This document shows, piece after piece, positions 33,192 through 42,689 of a stretch of 64,000 nt of DNA. The DNA lies in NCBI GenBank assembly GCA_036704045.1, contig DATNQM010000029.1, forward strand, positions 62,001 to 126,000, written 5' to 3'. Position 1 is the first letter of the stretch; each line of letters begins with the position of its first letter. A program made the position numbers and the translations under genes. The notes below the pieces were generated by a model. That model had not been told where the DNA came from, did no database searches, and was given only the letters and a program-made list of their open reading frames with translations. This DNA comes from Ancylothrix sp036704045 (GTDB lineage: Bacteria; Cyanobacteriota; Cyanobacteriia; Cyanobacteriales; Oscillatoriaceae).

Positions 33192-34274
33192 ATGACCGGC
33201 ACCTTAATAACTCCCTCATCCATTGAAAGCTTATTAGGAAAAGAAGCAGACTATCTCCTCAACTATCAAGCCAAAATTCCCAAAGAAACATTACATCTAC
33301 CGGGCCCCGATTCTATTGATAGAATTTGGATACAAACAGACAGAAATACTCAAGTATTACGCAGTTTACAACAACTATATTCTCATGGACGTTTAGCAAA
33401 CACCGGCTATCTTTCCATCCTCCCCGTTGACCAAGGAATTGAACACTCTGCCGGCGCATCTTTTGCCCCCAACCCCATCTATTTTGACCCAGAAAACATC
33501 ATCAAATTAGCCCTAGAATCCGGTTGCAATGCAGTTGCAACCACCCTCGGAGTATTGGGCAGTATTTCTCGAAAATATGCCCACAAAATACCCTTTATCG
33601 TCAAAATTAATCACAATGAACTACTAACCCACCCCAACAAATACGATCAAATAATGTTTGCCAGTGTACAACAAGCTTGGAATTTAGGAGCAGTCGCCAT
33701 TGGTGCAACCATTTATTTTGGTTCCGATGAATCTACTCGTCAAATTCAAGAAGTCAGCCAAGCCTTTGCTCATGCTCATCAATTAGGCATGGCTACAATA
33801 CTGTGGTGTTATCTTCGTAATAACGCCTTTAAACAAGTAAAAGACTATCACACCGCCGCCGACCTCACCGGCCAAGCCAATCATCTTGGTGTCACCATTG
33901 AAGCCGATATCATCAAACAAAAACTGCCCGAAAGTAATAACGGTTATGGCGGAGTTGCCGACGCCACCGGCAAAAAATATGGCATGACTCATCCCAAAAT
34001 TTACAGCGAATTAACCACCGATCATCCCATCGATTTAACTCGCTATCAAGTATTAAACTGCTATAGCGGTCGAGCCAGTTTAATCAACTCTGGTGGGGCC
34101 ACAGGCAAAAATGATTTTGTCGAAGCTGTACGCACCGCTGTCATCAACAAGCGGGCCGGCGGTAGTGGCTTGATTTCAGGCCGTAAAACTTTCCAGCGTC
34201 CCTTTGATGAAGGAGTCAAACTCTTTCACAGCATACAGGATGTTTATCTAAATCCTGATATTACGATAGCTTGA
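33192..34274 (+). CDS. fbaB: Class I fructose-bisphosphate aldolase (DhnA/FbaB type)
   Basis: 360 residues. The TIM-barrel N-terminal segment LPVDQGIEHSAG and the FIVKINHNE strand mark the archaeal-type class I aldolase family, which forms a Schiff base with substrate. The C-terminal SGLISGRKTFQRPF binds phosphate. It interconverts fructose 1,6-bisphosphate with triose phosphates in glycolysis and the Calvin cycle. Many cyanobacteria carry it beside a class II enzyme. Confidence 0.9.
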   Translation: MTGTLITPSSIESLLGKEADYLLNYQAKIPKETLHLPGPDSIDRIWIQTDRNTQVLRSLQQLYSHGRLANTGYLSILPVDQGIEHSAGASFAPNPIYFDPENIIKLALESGCNAVATTLGVLGSISRKYAHKIPFIVKINHNELLTHPNKYDQIMFASVQQAWNLGAVAIGATIYFGSDESTRQIQEVSQAFAHAHQLGMATILWCYLRNNAFKQVKDYHTAADLTGQANHLGVTIEADIIKQKLPESNNGYGGVADATGKKYGMTHPKIYSELTTDHPIDLTRYQVLNCYSGRASLINSGGATGKNDFVEAVRTAVINKRAGGSGLISGRKTFQRPFDEGVKLFHSIQDVYLNPDITIA

Positions 34275-34399
34275 CAAAAGTAATTTAGAAATTTGATAAT
34301 TTAGCAAATTTTTAAATTTCACTATAGAGTTTTGAGTTACAATCCAGTGGAACTAAAAATCAAACTCAAAACTCTACAAATTCCAGACGCAGGGTAACT

Positions 34400-35566
34400 A
34401 TGAAGCTGGCAGCACGAGTGGGTAAAGTAGCACCTTCTATCACATTGGCAATCGCCGCCAAGGCAAAAGCAATGAAGGCTGAGGGAATTGATATATGTAG
34501 TTTTAGCGCCGGCGAACCGGATTTTGACACCCCCGAACATATCAAAAACAGCGCAAAACAAGCATTAGATAGCGGCAAAACAAAATATGGCCCCGCAGCC
34601 GGTGAACCAAAATTACGCGAAGCTATTGCCCAAAAACTCAAAAATGACAACAATTTAAACTACGCTCCTGAAAATGTAATTGTTACTAATGGCGGCAAAC
34701 ATTCACTTTATAATTTAATGATGGCCCTGTTAGATCCAGGGGATGAAGTAATTATTCCAGCACCCTATTGGCTGTCTTATCCCGAAATGGTTACTTTAGC
34801 CGGTGGAGTCTCTGTAATTGTCCCAACAAACGCAGAAAGTAACTATAAAATTACGCCCGAACAACTGCGAAATGCTTGTACAGAAAAAACTCGATTATTT
34901 GTCTTAAATTCACCATCAAACCCAACCGGCATGGTGTACACCCCAGAAGAAATTTCTGCCTTAGCACAAGTAGTAGTAGAAAAAAATATCTTAGTTGTTT
35001 CAGATGAAATTTACGAAAAAATTATTTACGACGATGCCAAACATATCAGCATCGGATCTCTAGGAAAAGAAATTTTTGAACGCACCATTATTAGTAGCGG
35101 ATTTGCCAAAGCTTACTCCATGACCGGCTGGCGTTTAGGATACCTAGCCGGGCCCCTAGACCTTATTAAAGCTGCCAATTCTATCCAAGGTCACAGTACC
35201 TCTAATGTCTGTACATTTGCTCAATATGGTGGCATTGCCGCCCTAGAAAGTTCTCAAGAATGTGTAGAAAAAATGCGTTTAGCTTTTGCAGAACGTCGCC
35301 AAGTTATGTATGAAATGCTAAACGCAATTCCTGGTTTATATTGCCCCAAGCCCGAAGGCGCATTTTACTTATTTCCAAACATCAGTAAAACCGGCCTTAA
35401 TTCAATGGAGTTTTGCAATAAATTAATTGAAACTCAGCAAGTCGCCGCCATTCCAGGAGGGGCGTTTGGTGCCGATGATTGCATTCGTCTATCCTACGCA
35501 ACCGATCTGGCAACAATTGAAAAAGGAATGAAACGTTTAGAAACCTTTGTCAAAGAACGTATTTAG
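34400..35566 (+). CDS. aspC: Aspartate aminotransferase, class I PLP fold
   Basis: 388 residues. The N-terminal SAGEPDFDTP, the NSPSNPTGMVY segment binding PLP, and SSGFAKAYSMTGWRLGYLAG with the Schiff-base lysine are typical of the Thermus-type (class Ib) aspartate/prephenate aminotransferases. It moves the amino group between aspartate and 2-oxoglutarate. Starts 126 bp after the aldolase gene. Confidence 0.92.
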   Translation: MKLAARVGKVAPSITLAIAAKAKAMKAEGIDICSFSAGEPDFDTPEHIKNSAKQALDSGKTKYGPAAGEPKLREAIAQKLKNDNNLNYAPENVIVTNGGKHSLYNLMMALLDPGDEVIIPAPYWLSYPEMVTLAGGVSVIVPTNAESNYKITPEQLRNACTEKTRLFVLNSPSNPTGMVYTPEEISALAQVVVEKNILVVSDEIYEKIIYDDAKHISIGSLGKEIFERTIISSGFAKAYSMTGWRLGYLAGPLDLIKAANSIQGHSTSNVCTFAQYGGIAALESSQECVEKMRLAFAERRQVMYEMLNAIPGLYCPKPEGAFYLFPNISKTGLNSMEFCNKLIETQQVAAIPGGAFGADDCIRLSYATDLATIEKGMKRLETFVKERI

Positions 35567-35660
35567 GAAAAAAGCAGTCTTAAAACAATTTGTAGTTTTA
35601 GACTTCATTTTGTGTAAGACTGCCAACTTAAAATAACATCAAAAAATAGGAAAAGCTAAA

Positions 35661-37121
35661 ATGGTAGAACTAGAAAAACAATCCAATGATGATTTATTAA
35701 ACAAAAACACTCTTCAAACAACTAGCGATTATCAGCAAGCAATTGAAGCTAACCCCGATTTAATGTCAAACTATGCCCATTTAGGGTTAGCTTATTTACT
35801 CCAAGGACAACAAGCTGAAGCTGAGGCTATTTGGCTTACAGGAATCAGTCAGGGAACCTCTGAAGAAGCCGATTTACGCCAAGCAGAATTAATCGAAATT
35901 TTGATAAGCGAAGCCTCTAAACAAGTCGAAATATTTGACTATGAAACTGCTTTAACAATTCGTCTTTATATTCAAAAATTAGAACCAGATAACATCAATA
36001 ATTTGCTCGTATTAGCTTGGCTTTATATCGAGTTAAATCAATTTGAAAATCAAGGTCAATCTGTCCTTTTACAAGCTACCCAACTGCTTTTAAACTCTAC
36101 CCAAGTCGAAAAACTCAATAGCGAGTTATTTACAAAAGTCATAGAAAAAGTCTTACAAATTAATCCTTACGATACTTTTATAGAAGTTGCATTAAAATCT
36201 CAATCCCTGCTAAAAACAGAGAACGAACAACTGAAAAAAATTAGAGAAAAATACGTCAGTTTACTTACAAACTCAGCCGTTAGTTTATATCAAGAAAAAG
36301 CCTTTGATTTAGCCTTTAATCAATTTCAGAAATCCTTGAAATTTCAATCTAATTTAACACCCAAAAAACAGGCAGAAATTTTATATATGCAGGGATTATG
36401 CTGTGCCCATCAAAAAAAGAATCAAGCAGCAATTCCTTTGTTTGAAGCTAGTTTAAAAATAGCCCCAAACTTTGCCGAAGCCGCCAACGAACTACAGAAA
36501 TCTACCTATCGATTAAAAACAGAGTTAAAAGGATATCAATTTACCCAAGACTGGTTTAGCAGAAATATTCTCTGTTTCCAAAAATACCTAAATCGCTATA
36601 TCAATATAGCTAACATTAAAGCCCTAGAAATTGGCAGTTGGGAAGGACGTTCAACCTGCTGGCTACTAGAAAATATCCTTACTCATCCTACCGCCGAAAT
36701 TACCTGTATTGATACCTTTCAGGGAAGCATTGAACATACAACCTGGTTTAATAAAAACTATCTTCAATCTATAGAGAAAAGATTTGACTTTAATATTCAA
36801 ACAACACAATCTAGCCAAAAAGTCAAAAAAATAATCGGCAGTTCTCACCAAGTTTTGCGTTCATTACCGTTAAATCACTACGACTTTATATATATAGACG
36901 GTTCTCACCTAGCCTGTGATGTTTTAGCAGATGCAGTCTTATCATGGCAACTTTTAAAATTTGGTGGATTAATGATTTTTGATGACTATGATTTTTCTGT
37001 ACCCAATCAACCCACTCAAAATACTAAAATTGGCATTGATGCCTTTTTAAAATCTTATCAACCCAAGATAAACATCGTCTTGCAAAACTATCAAGTTATA
37101 GTTGAAAAAATTGCTAATTAA
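35661..37121 (+). CDS. TPR protein fused to a class I SAM-dependent methyltransferase
   Basis: 486 residues. Residues about 30-285 contain tetratricopeptide-like helices (YAHLGLAYLLQGQQAEAEAI and YMQGLCCAHQKKNQAAIPLF). The C-terminal about 200 residues form a Rossmann methyltransferase: LEIGSWEGRSTCWLLENI is motif I, IDTFQGS binds the cofactor, and YIDGSHLACDVLADAVL follows. This is the Methyltransf_24 type, often acting on glycans or small molecules. Substrate unknown. Confidence 0.85.
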   Translation: MVELEKQSNDDLLNKNTLQTTSDYQQAIEANPDLMSNYAHLGLAYLLQGQQAEAEAIWLTGISQGTSEEADLRQAELIEILISEASKQVEIFDYETALTIRLYIQKLEPDNINNLLVLAWLYIELNQFENQGQSVLLQATQLLLNSTQVEKLNSELFTKVIEKVLQINPYDTFIEVALKSQSLLKTENEQLKKIREKYVSLLTNSAVSLYQEKAFDLAFNQFQKSLKFQSNLTPKKQAEILYMQGLCCAHQKKNQAAIPLFEASLKIAPNFAEAANELQKSTYRLKTELKGYQFTQDWFSRNILCFQKYLNRYINIANIKALEIGSWEGRSTCWLLENILTHPTAEITCIDTFQGSIEHTTWFNKNYLQSIEKRFDFNIQTTQSSQKVKKIIGSSHQVLRSLPLNHYDFIYIDGSHLACDVLADAVLSWQLLKFGGLMIFDDYDFSVPNQPTQNTKIGIDAFLKSYQPKINIVLQNYQVIVEKIAN

Positions 37122-37196
37122 ATTCTCAACTACAAAGCCACAAATAGAATAAAGTAATACAAGATTCATAATCTAATTATTTTCTATATTCCAAGA

Positions 37197-37922
37197 GTGG
37201 CTACCGTGAATGAACTCTTACCTGCCGACTTAACCTCAAATTTATGGCTGCAAATTAGCCTAGTAGTTTTTTGGCTAGGCGGAATTTTGCTATTAGCAGA
37301 ATCTCTCAATCGCATTGCCCATATTGATGCAGAAATTACCCGTAAAATAGTCCATATTGGCACCGGCAATATCATTTTATTTGCCTGGTGGTTGAAAATC
37401 CCCGCCTGGGTTGGTATTACAGCCGCAATTCTAGCCGGTATTGTTACCCTTATCTCCTATCGTTTTCCTATTCTTCCTGGCGTCAATAGCATAGGGAGGC
37501 AAAGTTTTGGAACCTTTTTTTATGCCCTTAGTATTGGTCTTTTAATCTTTTGGTTTTGGCCCCAAGACAAACCAGAATACGCTGCCATTGGCATCTTAAT
37601 TATGACCTATGGTGATGGTTTAGCTGCCATAATTGGTCAGCGTTTTGGAAAAAATAAATATGAAGTTTTTGGTAGCAAAAAAAGTATCCAAGGAACCCTA
37701 ACCATGACCCTAATTTCTTTTTTTGTTTGTGCTCTAATTTTGCTTAGTGTTCAAGGTAATATTCCCCCTACATGGTTAGTTTCTCTAACTGTCGCCCTCA
37801 TAGCCACCGGCCTAGAAACCTTTTCTAAATATGGCATAGATAACCTTACGGTTCCTGTTGGTAGCGCCGCCTTTGCCTATTTCTTAAATCAACTTTTAGT
37901 AGACAATTTTTCACGATTCTAA
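37197..37922 (+). CDS. Phytol kinase-like membrane enzyme (VTE5/dolichol kinase family)
   Basis: 241 residues with about seven membrane helices. The conserved RKIVHIGTGN, MTYGDGLAAIIGQRFGKN and SIQGTLTM segments are those of CTP-dependent phytol/dolichol kinases. In cyanobacteria they salvage phytol from chlorophyll breakdown for tocopherol synthesis. Start is GTG 37197; GTG 37206 is a near alternative. Confidence 0.88.
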   Translation: MATVNELLPADLTSNLWLQISLVVFWLGGILLLAESLNRIAHIDAEITRKIVHIGTGNIILFAWWLKIPAWVGITAAILAGIVTLISYRFPILPGVNSIGRQSFGTFFYALSIGLLIFWFWPQDKPEYAAIGILIMTYGDGLAAIIGQRFGKNKYEVFGSKKSIQGTLTMTLISFFVCALILLSVQGNIPPTWLVSLTVALIATGLETFSKYGIDNLTVPVGSAAFAYFLNQLLVDNFSRF

Positions 37923-37957
37923 AAAAAAATTGGTGGAGATATTTTTCACTCTCCACC
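37921..37957 (-). terminator. Terminator downstream of the 49-aa gene
   Basis: GGTGGAGA/TCTCCACC stem (37932-37939 with 37950-37957). On the minus strand it is followed by a run of nine T. It suits the minus-strand gene at 38057-38206 better than the phytol-kinase gene. Confidence 0.75.
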
Positions 37958-38056
37958 ACTTAGGTTTTAAAATCATCTAAAGATTGACAGGCATCGAAAA
38001 ATTTTTGCCTTACCAGACAGAATTTTCCACTCAAAATGTGTTCTCCTTAAAACCTT

Positions 38057-38206
38057 TTACTCTGCCCAGCGCGAACCTTTGTAAGGATCTCCTTCAAAAG
38101 GTTGAACACCAATCATCGGATAAGCATCATCAGTAGGCGCAAAAATGCGGGCAAATGCAGCCATCACATACTCAATTGCATCACTCATCGATTTAGAGAA
38201 ATTCAT
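38057..38206 (-). CDS. Conserved-looking 49-aa protein
   Basis: An open frame of 50 codons, too short for usual gene calling. The ribosome site GAGGAG is seven bases before ATG 38206. The product starts MNFSKSMSDAIEYVMAAF and ends with VQPFEGDPYKGSRWAE. The C-terminal half is rich in Gly, Pro and Asp, which suggests a defined protein rather than chance. It has its own terminator just beyond the stop. I recall similar small cyanobacterial proteins, but no function. Confidence 0.65.
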   Translation of the reverse strand: MNFSKSMSDAIEYVMAAFARIFAPTDDAYPMIGVQPFEGDPYKGSRWAE

Positions 38207-38427
38207 AAATACTCCTCGATTTCGGGATAACTTTTTACCGATTGCTTCGATACTTTTAGTGTAAAGCCTTCCCCAAAATTTTTAGCAACCTCTCAATAAT
38301 TTGATACGATTACCTATAAAAAATGGTAAATTATTACTATTCCTTTGTATATGTTTAGATATTGTTACTTTTCTTCTTTTAACTTCATAAAATCAATAGT
38401 AATTACATCAAAAGTTGTAAAAGCTTC

Positions 38428-38817
38428 TCAAGATAAACCTTTAAAATTCCAACCCTGAACTGCCAAACAAACCCAACCAATAATAAAAGCCAAACCACCC
38501 AAAGGAGTTATCGCACCAAGCCAAGAAATACCACTTAAACTAAGGGCATATAAACTCCCAGAAAAAATAACAATCCCAGCTATAAAAGCAAAACCGGCAG
38601 CAACTAAAAAAGGTTGAGTCTCACCCAAAACCATCAACAACAAAGCCACCAGCAACAACGCTAAAGAATGATACATTTCATAACGAGTGCCGGTTTCAAA
38701 AATCTCCAAATAACGCTCACTTAATTTATCCTTTAAAGCGTGCGAACCAAAAGCACCCAAAACTACAGACAAACCAGCGAAAATTGCCGCCATAACCATA
38801 AAAAATCGAATTAACAT
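38428..38817 (-). CDS. DUF423 family membrane protein
   Basis: 129 residues with four membrane helices, starting MLIRFFMVMAAIFAGLSVVLGAFGSHALKDKL, with the family motif GAFGSHALK and the pair ETGTRYEMYHSLALL. Widespread in bacteria as YgdD, function unknown. Confidence 0.9.
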   Translation of the reverse strand: MLIRFFMVMAAIFAGLSVVLGAFGSHALKDKLSERYLEIFETGTRYEMYHSLALLLVALLLMVLGETQPFLVAAGFAFIAGIVIFSGSLYALSLSGISWLGAITPLGGLAFIIGWVCLAVQGWNFKGLS

Positions 38818-38900
38818 TAACTACACCTCCCAAAGTAAAATATACCCTTTCTTCAGCCATCAGCCTTAATGTAATGGTGGGCTAAGCCCACCCCACCAAA

Positions 38901-39587
38901 CTATCGGCGAACCGCCTCCAAAATACGAGAAAAATAAAAACTCGTACTCGTCATCGATGAACGGTTTACAGAAAAACCATTAGCTTGCAGAATTTTAACA
39001 ATATCTGCCTCTTTATGTTGATAAGCACGAGTAGCTTTACTGGGCCCCGGAAATAATTCTCCTACTTTTTTAAGCATCGATAAAGCCAAAGTTTTAGGCG
39101 CAAAACTAAGAATTAAACGAGACTCAGCAAGAGAACTTAAATGTGCAATCATATCCGCCGCTTTATCCTGGGGATAATGAATCAACACATCCAGACAAAT
39201 AACGGTATTATACCGGCCGGTCAACTTTTCCAAATCTTGGATCATAAACGCAACATTACTCGGATTTAGCATTGCTAACCGGACACGTTCATAAGCCTCC
39301 AAAACCATTTTTTCAGAGATATCACTACCATAAACCAGGGCACCCTCTTGAGCCAAAGGAATACTCAAACTGCCAACACCACAACCGGCATCACAGATAG
39401 ATAACCCCTTCAAATTCCCATCCGCTTTCAGCCAACCAACCACAGTATCAACCGTGCGTTGATGTCCTTCCCGAATATCTTTTTGGACTTTATTTACTTC
39501 GCCATCGCCATAAATACGCCGCCAGCGATCAAAGCCGGTCGCATTAAAGTAATCTTTAACAATGGTTTTATCATCAATTGCGTTCAT
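38901..39587 (-). CDS. chlM: Magnesium protoporphyrin IX methyltransferase
   Basis: 228 residues. The start region DYFNATGFDRWRRIYGDG is diagnostic of BchM/ChlM. SAM-binding ICDAGCGVGSLSIPLA and VICLDVLIHYPQ follow. It methylates the ring-C propionate of Mg-protoporphyrin IX using SAM, the step before cyclase in chlorophyll synthesis. ATG 39587 is preferred over the TTG immediately before it. Confidence 0.94.
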   Translation of the reverse strand: MNAIDDKTIVKDYFNATGFDRWRRIYGDGEVNKVQKDIREGHQRTVDTVVGWLKADGNLKGLSICDAGCGVGSLSIPLAQEGALVYGSDISEKMVLEAYERVRLAMLNPSNVAFMIQDLEKLTGRYNTVICLDVLIHYPQDKAADMIAHLSSLAESRLILSFAPKTLALSMLKKVGELFPGPSKATRAYQHKEADIVKILQANGFSVNRSSMTSTSFYFSRILEAVRR

Positions 39588-40109
39588 CAATCTGCTGAGT
39601 GCTTAAGAGTTTGCCAAAATTTAATTTACCATAGTTTGCAGCTTCAATTTTCTTTTCCCCACATCTCCTTGTTAATTAATGCTGACAACAACCTTAACAA
39701 CATCAAATATCAACTATTTTTAAAGTATTTAAATTGTTAAAATAAAATGATTTTATCAACCCACGATCTCAAAATCTATAAAAATATTTAATTACAAAAA
39801 AAATAATTTAATCAGTCTGATCTAAAAAGTAGATTTTATTAGCGTTTTCTAAAATCATTTATTACCTATCATTAATAAACACTTATTTTTGACTACTGTA
39901 ATTGATCATCGCACTCCTCAAAAGAATAAATAATAAATCTATATTTTTTAACTCTCCCAATTTCAGCAACAACAATAATGGTATCGTAAAATCATGCGAC
40001 AGATGGAACCAATAGCCCCATAGTAAACTACCCTATAGCCTTGGGAATGGCCCGCATCGCCCACCCTATCAAATAGGAAAACATAATCTATAACAGAGGA
40101 AGAAAAAAA
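39588..40109. other. AT-rich intergenic, no gene seen
   Basis: About 520 bp between chlM and the 109-aa gene. It includes one copy of the dispersed GCCCAC-type sequence (near 40050) and nothing else I can support. Confidence 0.5.
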
Positions 40110-40439
40110 ATGTCAGAATTTCAAGATTTTCTTAAACATAACTACGCCTACGTTGCTATTGGCGAATTTAAACCAGGTCAATTTGAAAAAGCCGAGCAAC
40201 TTTATGAAAAAGCCGTATCCAACTATGGAGAAGGCTTTAAAGGATCTTATCTTCTGCAACAACCAGGCACAGACAAAGGCATCGCCATCATATTTTGGGA
40301 AAGCCCAGAAGACATGGAAGCCAACCAAACCGAAGCATCAGAAGCGATCATCAACGAAATTAATCCCCTCTTTGCCAAACCTCCAGTTACAGGATTTTAT
40401 GAAGTCGTTAGCAAAATTTCTGCAAAACAAGAAGATTAG
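40110..40439 (+). CDS. ABM-like alpha/beta barrel protein
   Basis: 109 residues. The beta-alpha-beta order with YVAIGEFKPGQFEKAEQLY and IAIIFWESPEDMEA resembles small dimeric alpha-beta barrel proteins (antibiotic biosynthesis monooxygenase-like). Assignment is by pattern only. GGAAGAAAA precedes the ATG. Confidence 0.65.
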   Translation: MSEFQDFLKHNYAYVAIGEFKPGQFEKAEQLYEKAVSNYGEGFKGSYLLQQPGTDKGIAIIFWESPEDMEANQTEASEAIINEINPLFAKPPVTGFYEVVSKISAKQED

Positions 40440-40457
40440 AAACTTGTGATTAAATAA

Positions 40458-40487
40458 AAACCCGGTTTATAAGTCAACCGGGTTTTT
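40458..40487. terminator. Bidirectional terminator between the ABM-like gene and nagA
   Basis: CCCGGTT/AACCGGG stem (40461-40467 with 40476-40482), preceded by five A and followed by five T, so it works for both the + gene and the minus-strand nagA. Confidence 0.8.
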
Positions 40488-40493
40488 AAAAAC

Positions 40494-41654
40494 TTAAAAT
40501 TCCAACCTTTGCCAGGTTAAATTTCTCAAAGATTCATCAAAATTCCAGCGTAATAAACCGGCCGAAACTCCCACAGAAAAAGTAGGTAAACCTAATGCTT
40601 TTCGCGGCGCATCAGTCGCCAAAAAAATTGCCTTTTCTACTTCACAAATTCCCCACTTCACCAAATTTTGCACTCCTACCAACAAAGGCAAAGTAGTTCC
40701 TGCCAAAGTACCATCTTCCAACCGACAAGTACCATTTTTAACCTCAATTGTGCGGCTATCCCAAGGATAAAAACCATCAGATAAACCCACTGGTGCCAAA
40801 GCATCACTTACCAAAAACGCACTTTTACAACTACGCAAAAACACCTCCAACATCAACGGTGAAACGTGTTCACCATCAGCGATAAAACCACACCAAACTG
40901 CCGGATCAACCATCGCCGCCGCCAATAAGCCAGGGTGCCGGTGATGTAAACTGGGCATTGCATTAAAAGCGTGAGTCACCATCGAAGCCCCCCACTCAAA
41001 TGCTTGCTGCGCCTGAGAAGCCGTCGCCTGAGAATGTCCTAAACTCACGATAATTCCCTCTCTTCGCAAATAAGTAATCACCTCCTCACTTCCCTCCAAC
41101 TCCGGCGCCAACGTTATCACCTTCACAATTTTTCCGTAATCCCCTAAAATTTGCTTGACATTTTCAACATTTAATGGTCTTAAAAACTCCGCCGGATGAG
41201 CGCCCCGCTTTTCAAAATTAAGAAACGGCCCCTCTAAATGAACCCCCAGAATTTGTGCAGTTTCCTGATGTTTTTGACCGGCCATAAACTCAGCTAAAAC
41301 TTTCAAAGACCGCTGAAAATTTTCGACAGAAGTCGTCACCAAAGTAGGCAAAAAACCATCTACCCCTTCCTTCCACAAAAACCGGCATATATCCTCTAAT
41401 TGGTCTACATTTTTCTCAGATAAATCTGGAAAAGCCAAACCTAAACCGCCATTAATTTGCACATCAATCCCAGCCAAAGAAACCCAATCACCACCCACAT
41501 CAAAAACCTGAAAATTATCCCTTATTTGCTCAAATTTACCTACCGGCTCAATAGCTGAAATTATCCCCAAATCATCAATTATAATTTCTTGCAACCCAGC
41601 ATAACCAGGCACACGAGCATTCAAAACCTTAATTCCCGAAACCGTTAATTGCAT
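40494..41654 (-). CDS. nagA: N-acetylglucosamine-6-phosphate deacetylase
   Basis: 386 residues in the amidohydrolase fold. GVHLEGPFLN holds the metal-binding Glu, LGHSQATASQA and MVTHAFNAMPSLHHR the histidines, and FLVSDALAPVG the catalytic Asp. It deacetylates GlcNAc-6-P to glucosamine-6-P in amino-sugar recycling. Confidence 0.93.
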   Translation of the reverse strand: MQLTVSGIKVLNARVPGYAGLQEIIIDDLGIISAIEPVGKFEQIRDNFQVFDVGGDWVSLAGIDVQINGGLGLAFPDLSEKNVDQLEDICRFLWKEGVDGFLPTLVTTSVENFQRSLKVLAEFMAGQKHQETAQILGVHLEGPFLNFEKRGAHPAEFLRPLNVENVKQILGDYGKIVKVITLAPELEGSEEVITYLRREGIIVSLGHSQATASQAQQAFEWGASMVTHAFNAMPSLHHRHPGLLAAAMVDPAVWCGFIADGEHVSPLMLEVFLRSCKSAFLVSDALAPVGLSDGFYPWDSRTIEVKNGTCRLEDGTLAGTTLPLLVGVQNLVKWGICEVEKAIFLATDAPRKALGLPTFSVGVSAGLLRWNFDESLRNLTWQRLEF

Positions 41655-41670
41655 AGTAATTACTGGTAGG

Positions 41671-41773
41671 CAATGCCCACCCTAACCTTAAACATTAAAT
41701 TCTATAAATTCTACTTTGCCCCTGGCTTGCTTTCAAAGTACGGTAGTTTCTGCCCACCCTAACCTTAAACCTT
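41671..41773. repeat. Duplicated TGCCCACCCTAACCTTAAAC in the nagA-purE intergenic region
   Basis: The 20-mer TGCCCACCCTAACCTTAAAC occurs twice about 80 bp apart, between the divergent nagA and purE starts. The second copy ends just before purE. It contains the GCCCACCCT seen in other dispersed palindromes here. Confidence 0.7.
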
Positions 41774-41800
41774 GACGGGCAAAAACTACCCGAAAAAACC

Positions 41801-42322
41801 ATGACTCAGCCTCAAATTGGTATCATCATGGGCAGCGACTCAGACCTGCCCACCATGCAAGCAGCCATCCAAGTCTGCGAAGAATTTAACATCCCTTGCG
41901 AAGTCGCCATAGTCTCCGCCCACCGCACCCCAAACCGGATGGTAGAATACGCCCAAACAGCCCATCAACGCGGCATAAAAGTCATCATTGCCGGTGCCGG
42001 TGGAGCCGCCCATCTCCCAGGAATGGTGGCCTCTCTTACACCACTTCCTGTCATCGGTGTACCCGTCACCACCAAACAACTACAAGGCATTGACTCGCTT
42101 TACTCCATCGTTCAAATGCCCGCCGGTATCCCCGTCGCCACCGTTGCCATTGGTAACGCCAAAAATGCCGGTTTATTAGCCATTCAAATTTTAGGCACCA
42201 GCCAACCAGAAATTTTAGAGCAAGTCCAAAAATACCGTCAAAACCTGACCGATAGCGTCATGGAAAAACAAAAACGCCTCGAAGAAATTGGCTATCAAAA
42301 ATATTTGCAAAACATGGGCTAA
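41801..42322 (+). CDS. purE: 5-(carboxyamino)imidazole ribonucleotide mutase
   Basis: 173 residues. IIMGSDSDLPTM, SAHRTPNRM and GAGGAAHLPGMVASLTPLPVIGVP are the class I PurE motifs. It converts N5-CAIR to CAIR in purine synthesis. Confidence 0.96.
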   Translation: MTQPQIGIIMGSDSDLPTMQAAIQVCEEFNIPCEVAIVSAHRTPNRMVEYAQTAHQRGIKVIIAGAGGAAHLPGMVASLTPLPVIGVPVTTKQLQGIDSLYSIVQMPAGIPVATVAIGNAKNAGLLAIQILGTSQPEILEQVQKYRQNLTDSVMEKQKRLEEIGYQKYLQNMG

Positions 42323-42689
42323 ACCACCATTTCAAGCCTCATTTAAAGCCAAATCATACTTACTCATCAAAATCGACTTATCAAAAAAACCACACTATGA
42401 ATGTAATCTGTGATACAGAATACTTCAACAAGAATTGGTGCAATCGAGGGGTAAGTTTTGGCCGGTTTAACCAAGAGTGAGTTGATTGGCAACCTCAAGC
42501 CCACCAAATATTCAAAACTCAGCCAAGAGTTTTGCCAAAACTAGCCCTTGCCAATCAAAAAAACCCACAACAAACTCAAAACAACTCCTCAGAAAAGAAA
42601 AAATAGCAAGTGGCATTGTCTGATTTAATAAACAATGCAACTGCTTCGCCAAATTACATTTGTAGCGCCTAGCAATCTATAACCTGCTG
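42323..42689. other. amt upstream region
   Basis: Holds the NtcA site at 42403-42416. No gene recognised. Confidence 0.6.
42403..42416 (+). promoter_or_regulatory. NtcA binding site upstream of first amt gene
   Basis: GTA-ATCTGTGA-TAC is an exact GTAN8TAC match, about 275 bp before the start codon. A clear TAN3T -10 at the usual 22 bp was not found, so the transcription start is uncertain. Confidence 0.65.
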
